From the NCBI GenBank assembly GCA_046733295.1, contig JBKPOY010000072.1, positions 1 to 36,488 of the forward strand: 36,488 bases of DNA. The letters run 5' to 3'. Made by a program: the position numbers and the translations under genes. Below are positions 32,728-36,488 of this stretch, piece by piece (positions within the stretch are counted from its first letter, which is position 1; every line of letters begins with the position of its first letter). Source of the DNA: 13-2-20CM-68-14 sp046733295. GTDB taxonomy: Bacteria; Actinomycetota; Thermoleophilia; Gaiellales; Gaiellaceae. The notes beneath the pieces are model-generated. The model was not told the origin of the DNA, searched no databases, and saw only the letters and a program-made list of their open reading frames with translations.

Positions 32728-33039
32728 GTGCGCACACGCATCGCCCTTCCGCTCGTCGCGTCTGTCGCCGTCGCGCTGCTCGCACAGCTCGAGGGGACGA
32801 TCGTCGCGCTCTGGGCGGCCGACCGCAGCACCGCGTGCAGCGGGGCCGACCCGGCTGAAGGCTGCGCCCTGAACAGCACGATCGCGCTGGTCGCGGGCAC
32901 CTTCTTCGCCGTCGAGACCCTCGCGGCGACGCTCGTCGCCTTCGTACTCGCCAGGAACGGCAAGCGCGAGGGCGCCCTGCTCGCTGTCGGCGCGCTCGTC
33001 TCGGCACTCGCCCTCGAGCACTACTGGCTCCTCACCTAG
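32728..33039 (+). CDS. Small membrane protein, 103 residues
   Basis: GTG 32728 is selected since the membrane segment begins soon after; the longer frame to 32626 overlaps the TfoX-like gene. Three hydrophobic segments are visible (about 5-25, 50-72, 80-98) with a Cys-containing loop (STACSGADPAEGCALNS) between the first two that may hold a disulfide outside. No family recognised. Its stop lies in a CTAG shared with the stop of the DUF6504 gene on the other strand. Confidence 0.6.
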   Translation: MRTRIALPLVASVAVALLAQLEGTIVALWAADRSTACSGADPAEGCALNSTIALVAGTFFAVETLAATLVAFVLARNGKREGALLAVGALVSALALEHYWLLT

Positions 33040-33263
33040 GCTCGTTGGCTGAACCACCGCTGAGCCTCCCCGTCGAGAAAGACAACGGCGTTCTCGCCGC
33101 TCCCGAGTACGAGGTCGAAGTAGCGGCGGTCGACGGGGTCTTCCGTCCACCAGCGATCGACGACGCGCCACTCCTCCCGAACGAGCGCGACCTCCTGCCG
33201 GTTCACCCTTCGCGGCGCACCGTCGACGTGCGTCTCGACGAGCGCCGGCTGAGGCGCGTTTAT
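33036..33263 (-). CDS. DUF6504-like protein downstream of imuB
   Basis: The frame directly after imuB encodes a product like DUF6504 proteins, which regularly follow imuB in actinobacteria: PQPALVETHVDG, VNRQEVALVREEWRV, DRWWTEDPVDRRYFDLVL and a final FLDGEAQRWFSQ. The similar region starts at or upstream of the imuB stop, but no ATG, GTG or TTG lies there. The candidate is ATA at 33263, overlapping TAA as ATAA (75 residues); the next GTG, 33206, would give 56 residues and remove the first strands. The start is thus unresolved; a sequencing error is possible. Function unknown. Confidence 0.65.
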   Translation of the reverse strand: MNAPQPALVETHVDGAPRRVNRQEVALVREEWRVVDRWWTEDPVDRRYFDLVLGSGENAVVFLDGEAQRWFSQRA

Positions 33264-34444
33264 TCGTCGCGCGGAACCAGCAGCGCTCTCTGTTCGGGGA
33301 TTCGCGACCAGGGAGCGACCTCCACGACGGAACACACTGCGCCGGATCCTGCTCCCGCGCGCACCTGACGGAGTCCTTCGCTGAGGTGGTCGCGCAGCTC
33401 GACACCCTCGGTCCGGACGAGCTCGAGCTGCTGGCCGACCGACTGTGCGAGCTCGACCACCTCGAGCCCGAGCCGCGTGACAGGGGCCGGCAGCTCCGCA
33501 AGCTTCGGTCCGAGCGCGAGCCGGAGCCGGTCGCGTTGCGCCGTCGCGTCGCGCAGCGTGATCGTCCGCCGCCACGAGCCTCCGCCGACGAGCTTTGCCG
33601 ACAGCGCCAGCTTCCGCACCGCCCGGTCGCCGCGCTCCGGCCGGGCGAGGAGCCGGTCGAGGAGTGCCCCGAGCGCCCGGCGGAGCGTCAGCTCGTTCGC
33701 GACCGCCTCGGGGAACTCGAGCGTCTCCGTCAGCTCGGTCGCAGCCTTCCTCGCGCGGACCTTTCCGCGCTTCTCGCCTCTCGCCAGGCTCCAGGCCCGC
33801 CGGCCGTCCGGCCCCAATCGTTCGGCAACGGCGGCGCCCGGTAGCCCAGCAAGCTGTCCAAGCCTTCGCACCCCCAGCTCCTCCAGCTCCTCCCTGCGCT
33901 CGGGGTCGACGGGCAGGAGCGTCAGCGGCAGCGGCGCGAGGAACTCGCGCGTCTTCCGGTCGGAGACGATCAGCACCTGGCCCGACCGGGCGACGTTCGC
34001 AGCGGCGAGCGCCGCGAACCGGCGGTCGGCTGCGCCGACCCGTGCGTCCCACGCCCCTCCGACCGCGGCCAGGGCGCGCCTCAGCGCCTCCTCGAGCCCG
34101 CCGTACAGGCGCTCGACCCCCCGTGTCTCGAAATAGACGCAGCCGACGGCCGCCGGCTCGACGGCGAACCCGGAGTCCTCGAGCCGCTGCAACAGCTGTT
34201 CCCATTCGTGCTCGGCGGTCGCCGGGTCCTGCTCGACCAGCGTCAGGTCGGGACAGAGGGATAGCCCCTCTCCGAGCCGCATCCCCGGCCGAACGCCGGC
34301 GGCCTCAGCCGCCGCCGTGACCGGGCCGAGGAGAGGCTCTTCTCCCGCCGCCGGGCCAAGCGCTGCCGGCCGCCGCGCGAGGGCGGGGCGCTCTCGGAGC
34401 GCGGCCCGCAGCTCGAATCCTGGGATGAGGAGGCATGCGATCAC
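33260..34444 (-). CDS. imuB: ImuB, Y-family polymerase-like mutasome protein
   Basis: 394 residues. ImuB bridges the sliding clamp and DnaE2 in damage-induced mutagenesis and is itself not catalytic. The sequence has the Y-family fold: VIACLLIPGFELRAAL in place of the metal-binding DMDxFFA, ARRPAALGP, GVRPGMRLGEGLSLCPDLTLVE, VGCVYFETRGVERLYGG where active enzymes have a Asp/Glu pair, helix-hairpin-helix segment LGVRRLGQLAGLPGAAVAER, and the little-finger region with LALSAKLVGGGSW. Catalytic acidic residues are missing, as expected of ImuB. The start GTG 34444 is only five bases from the LexA box. imuA is not seen nearby. Confidence 0.92.
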   Translation of the reverse strand: MIACLLIPGFELRAALRERPALARRPAALGPAAGEEPLLGPVTAAAEAAGVRPGMRLGEGLSLCPDLTLVEQDPATAEHEWEQLLQRLEDSGFAVEPAAVGCVYFETRGVERLYGGLEEALRRALAAVGGAWDARVGAADRRFAALAAANVARSGQVLIVSDRKTREFLAPLPLTLLPVDPERREELEELGVRRLGQLAGLPGAAVAERLGPDGRRAWSLARGEKRGKVRARKAATELTETLEFPEAVANELTLRRALGALLDRLLARPERGDRAVRKLALSAKLVGGGSWRRTITLRDATAQRDRLRLALGPKLAELPAPVTRLGLEVVELAQSVGQQLELVRTEGVELRDHLSEGLRQVRAGAGSGAVCSVVEVAPWSRIPEQRALLVPRDE

Positions 34445-34448
34445 GGTG

Positions 34449-34486
34449 CGAACATATGTTCTACACGAACACCTGTTCGCTGTCAA
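34449..34486 (-). promoter_or_regulatory. SOS promoter of imuB with two LexA boxes
   Basis: Two boxes of the actinobacterial LexA type: CGAAC-ATAT-GTTCT (34449-34462) and CGAAC-ACCT-GTTCG (34466-34479), 17 bp centre to centre. On the minus strand, TTGACA (34486-34481, perfect -35) and TAGAAC (34463-34458, -10) are 17 bp apart. One box covers the spacer and the other covers the -10. LexA binding would block the promoter, so imuB should be induced by DNA damage. Confidence 0.8.
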
Positions 34487-34506
34487 GTGCCGCTAGGTCG
34501 AGTCGC

Positions 34507-34793
34507 TCAAAGCGCCTGGATGCCCTTCACGAGGAGCCAGATGCCGAAGCCGAAGCCGAGGAGACCTGGATCCAGCATCCCTGGAGCGTCTCGTTGGTCG
34601 AGAACGACGTGCCGCCGAGCGCGACCCCAATCGTGCTGAGCACGATCAGCACGACCGCCGCGCCGGCAGTGAGGGCCGACCCACGCGCGATCGGCCTCGG
34701 GCCGGTGAGCGTCGTGAGCTGAACCAGGAAGACGACAGGGCTGATCGCCGCGGCCAGCGCCAGCGGGACGACGTCCCCGAGCAGGTCGCTCAT
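34507..34793 (-). pseudogene. Frameshifted, truncated GAP-family (Sap-type) membrane protein gene
   Basis: ATG 34793 opens a GAP-family N-terminus (VPLALAAAISPVVFLVQLTTL, GSALTAGAAVVLIVLSTIG) in one frame. Near 34570-34580 the homology shifts to another frame, continuing MLDPGLLGFGFGIWLLVKGIQAL to a stop at 34507. The join lies at CAGGGATG; one extra G would restore a single frame. Even so it would be about 96 residues, half the usual ~220, so the C-terminal membrane segments are gone. Either a decayed gene or a sequencing error plus truncation. The SOS promoter of imuB starts 21 bases beyond. Confidence 0.65.
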
Positions 34794-34840
34794 CGCGGCG
34801 AATACTGCGGTCTCGACCGTCGACCTTCAAGGCGTCGGCG

Positions 34841-35521
34841 TTACGTCACCTCTGCCGCCGCTCCGACCATGCGCGTGAATCGCGGTACGACCTCGAGCGT
34901 GTTCTCCTGCGTGCACCACCGCAAGTCCTCCTCGAGCCCGGGCGGGCCGTACGTCCGCGCGTTCACTCCCTCCCACGCGCTCGGGTACGCGCGTGCGATC
35001 GCCCGGGCAGCGACCGCCGCGTCCGTCGGTTCGCCGTCGAGCAGCTGCAGAATCCGGCCGGCGCAGTAGGCGTCGTCGATCGCAAAAGCGCCCTGGTAGC
35101 CGGCGCACACGGCCGTCACGGCCTCTCCGAGCCGGCGCGCTGCCGCCGCAACCGCGTCGAGGTTGAGCAGGCTGCCGAGGAGAACGACGTCGGCGGCCGA
35201 GGCGGCGGCCAGGATCGCGCGTGTGCCGTTCGTGGTCGTCATGATCGCCGTCTCGGCGCGCGGCTCGAGATACTCGCGCGGAGACGCGCCGAGGTCGAAG
35301 CCCTCGACGAGAACGGCCTGGCGCTCGCCGCCGACGACGGCGGCGTCGCCGAGCTCTTCACGAAGCGCCCGTGCCTCGTCGATCTCCGCGCAGCAGAGCA
35401 CGCGCCGATAGCCGGCGGCGAGCGCCTGCGCGATCGTCGAGGTCGCCCGCATCACGTCGATCACGATCGCCAGGTGGGCGGGGCCGGCCTCGGCAGGAGT
35501 GAACGCAACGTCGAGCCGCAT
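34841..35521 (-). CDS. comB: 2-phosphosulfolactate phosphatase family protein (ComB-like)
   Basis: 226 residues. ComB hydrolyses 2-phosphosulfolactate, in coenzyme M synthesis of methanogens and sulfolactate metabolism of some bacteria. IVIDVMRATSTI, VGGERQA, GFDLGASPREYL, MTTTNGTRAI and VCAGYQGAFAIDDAYCAGRI match the family well. No partner gene (comA, comC) is nearby, so the true substrate here is open. ATG 35521, eight bases from a -10 element, without ribosome binding site. Divergent from the rhomboid gene by 22 bases. Confidence 0.9.
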   Translation of the reverse strand: MRLDVAFTPAEAGPAHLAIVIDVMRATSTIAQALAAGYRRVLCCAEIDEARALREELGDAAVVGGERQAVLVEGFDLGASPREYLEPRAETAIMTTTNGTRAILAAASAADVVLLGSLLNLDAVAAAARRLGEAVTAVCAGYQGAFAIDDAYCAGRILQLLDGEPTDAAVAARAIARAYPSAWEGVNARTYGPPGLEEDLRWCTQENTLEVVPRFTRMVGAAAEVT

Positions 35522-35529
35522 GCGGGCAC

Positions 35530-35536
35530 TACGCTA
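35530..35536. promoter_or_regulatory. Symmetric bidirectional -10 between comB-like and rhomboid genes
   Basis: TACGCTA reads TACGCT on the plus strand and TAGCGT on the minus strand, 7 bases before ATG 35544 and 8 bases before the ATG of the comB-like gene. Same arrangement as at 23138 and 25633. Confidence 0.5.
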
Positions 35537-35543
35537 CTCAGCC

Positions 35544-36452
35544 ATGGCCGCTGCAATGAGGTGCTATCGACATCCTGACCGGGAGACGTACATCTCCTGC
35601 TCCGAGTGCGGCCGTCCGATCTGTACCGAATGCATGACGCCGGCCCCGGTCGGTCAGCGGTGCCCCGACCACTCAGGCAAGCCGCAGGGGGTCGCGCGCA
35701 TGACGAGCGGTGTCCGGCGTGCGGCGTACGAGGGCGGTGGCACCGGGGTCGTCACGCGGATCCTGATCGGCATCAACGTCGCGATCTACCTGCTCGAGCT
35801 CGCCGGGGGAGCCGGGGTGAACGCCGACTCGGGCTGGGTCTACGTGAACGGCGTCCTCGTCTCGTCCGCGAGCGAGATCGGCGGGCATCTGATCCCCGCA
35901 GGAGCCGGATTCGGCAACCTCGTCGGCGTCGCTCACGGGGAGTACTGGCGGCTCCTCAGTGCCGCGTTCCTGCACTACGGACCGATCCACCTGGGCCTGA
36001 ACATGCTCGCCCTGTACTGGTTCGGCACGCCCGTGGAGCAGTACCTCGGCCGGTTCCGCTTCCTGCTCGTCTACCTCGTCTCCGGACTTGCGGGGTCCGC
36101 CGGGGCTCTGATCGTGACGCCGAACTCGCCGACCGTCGGTGCGTCGGGCGCGATCTTCGGGATCATGGGCGCGGCGCTCGTGCTCGAGCGCCAGGGCGCC
36201 TACGTGCTCGGCGGCAGTGCGCTCGGCCTGATCGCGATCAACCTCGTGTTCAGCTTCACGTTCGCCGGGATCTCCATCGGCGCCCACGTCGGCGGCCTCG
36301 TCGGCGGTGCGCTCTGCATGCTCGCGCTGTCGGGGTACGGGCGCGGGCACGCCGCCTACGGACGGGTCGGGCTGGCGGGCGTCATGGGGGTGGTCGCGAT
36401 CGGCGTCGCAAGCGTTGTGATCGCGTACTGGCGCGCTCGCGGCTACGCGTGA
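35544..36452 (+). CDS. Rhomboid family serine protease with N-terminal zinc-binding segment
   Basis: Intramembrane protease. 302 residues from ATG 35544. Residues 1-45 hold a B-box-like Cys/His segment (CYRHPDRETYISCSECGRPICTECM split over 6-30, then QRCPDH). A linker follows, then six or seven membrane segments. Catalytic features: HLGLNMLALYWFG, the nucleophile Ser in VGASGAIFG, and the His in GAHVGGLVGG. The zinc segment is common in actinobacterial rhomboids. ATG 35556 is an alternative. Leaderless start supported by the -10 seven bases upstream. Substrates unknown. Confidence 0.95.
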   Translation: MAAAMRCYRHPDRETYISCSECGRPICTECMTPAPVGQRCPDHSGKPQGVARMTSGVRRAAYEGGGTGVVTRILIGINVAIYLLELAGGAGVNADSGWVYVNGVLVSSASEIGGHLIPAGAGFGNLVGVAHGEYWRLLSAAFLHYGPIHLGLNMLALYWFGTPVEQYLGRFRFLLVYLVSGLAGSAGALIVTPNSPTVGASGAIFGIMGAALVLERQGAYVLGGSALGLIAINLVFSFTFAGISIGAHVGGLVGGALCMLALSGYGRGHAAYGRVGLAGVMGVVAIGVASVVIAYWRARGYA

Positions 36453-36476
36453 CGCCTGCGTCACCGTGTCCGACAC
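36449..36476. repeat. Two adjacent dyads at the right edge
   Basis: GTGACGC-CT-GCGTCAC (36449-36464) begins in the rhomboid stop codon; GTGTC-C-GACAC (36466-36476) follows and continues CCGGGGTG to the edge. The first may act in termination. The second may be the start of a dispersed palindrome; it is cut by the window end. No T-tract is visible. Confidence 0.4.
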
Positions 36477-36488
36477 CGGGGTGGCGGC

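Noticed and set aside
1..36488. CRISPR arrays, insertion sequences, integrases or a replication origin
   Set aside because: No regularly spaced repeats, transposase motifs, attachment sites or DnaA-box clusters were found; the few repeats present are short palindromes.

Overview
The window is chromosomal DNA of very high G+C with dense, often overlapping genes. The gene order and protein features point to an actinobacterium, most likely class Thermoleophilia (Gaiellales/Solirubrobacterales). The supporting signs are the order tsf-pyrH-frr-uppS-cdsA-dxr-rseP-ispG-proS, the actinobacterial LexA boxes (CGAAC-N4-GTTCG) in front of imuB, a MurA with Asp in place of the catalytic Cys, SepF/DivIVA/YggT division genes, and many GTG/TTG starts without Shine-Dalgarno sequences. 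The class assignment is inference; no rRNA or tRNA gene was found.

Layout. Positions 1-2.1 kb hold a lipoprotein N-terminus cut by the window edge and several small proteins, one with a DUF2188 domain. From 12.4 kb down to 2.2 kb (minus strand) runs a housekeeping series: rpsB-tsf-pyrH-frr-uppS-cdsA, a pair of short repeats, dxr-rseP-ispG, a structured leader, proS, and a coupled XRE-type regulator. Most junctions are 4-nt NTGA overlaps. It combines translation (S2, EF-Ts, RRF, ProRS), UMP synthesis, MEP isoprenoid steps (Dxr, IspG), undecaprenyl diphosphate and CDP-diacylglycerol synthesis, and the RseP protease.

A GGDEF protein on the plus strand (12.6-13.5 kb) converges on a second minus-strand series running from murA (23.1 kb) to rluD (13.5 kb): murA, a HisB-like protein without its metal ligands, ridA, a DHH-CBS-tRNA nucleotidyltransferase fusion, pgeF, yggS, sepF, yggT, divIVA, then from an internal promoter yggU, a TraR/DksA-like gene, lspA and rluD. 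This is an envelope/division cluster, and the HisB-like protein is its most unexpected member.

From 23.1 to 36.5 kb is a mixed region: an HD-domain protein, a class V aminotransferase with an endonuclease/exonuclease/phosphatase protein, a small acidic protein, and a dnaE2-GH15-DUF6789 operon. Then come a bicupin, a TfoX-like protein and a small membrane protein on the plus strand, imuB-DUF6504 under a double LexA operator, a frameshifted and truncated GAP-family gene, comB-like phosphatase, and a rhomboid protease with an N-terminal zinc-binding segment. The translesion cassette (imuB, dnaE2) is thus present but split, without imuA.

The most interesting patterns are: (1) three divergent gene pairs, each separated by 20-23 bp, share one symmetric TAnnnTA element that reads as a -10 box on both strands and would give nearly leaderless mRNAs both ways; (2) the degenerate HisB-like protein coupled to murA; (3) the SOS promoter of imuB; (4) the structured leader of proS and the XRE gene coupled to proS; (5) non-standard starts proposed for rluD (CTG) and the DUF6504 gene (ATA).
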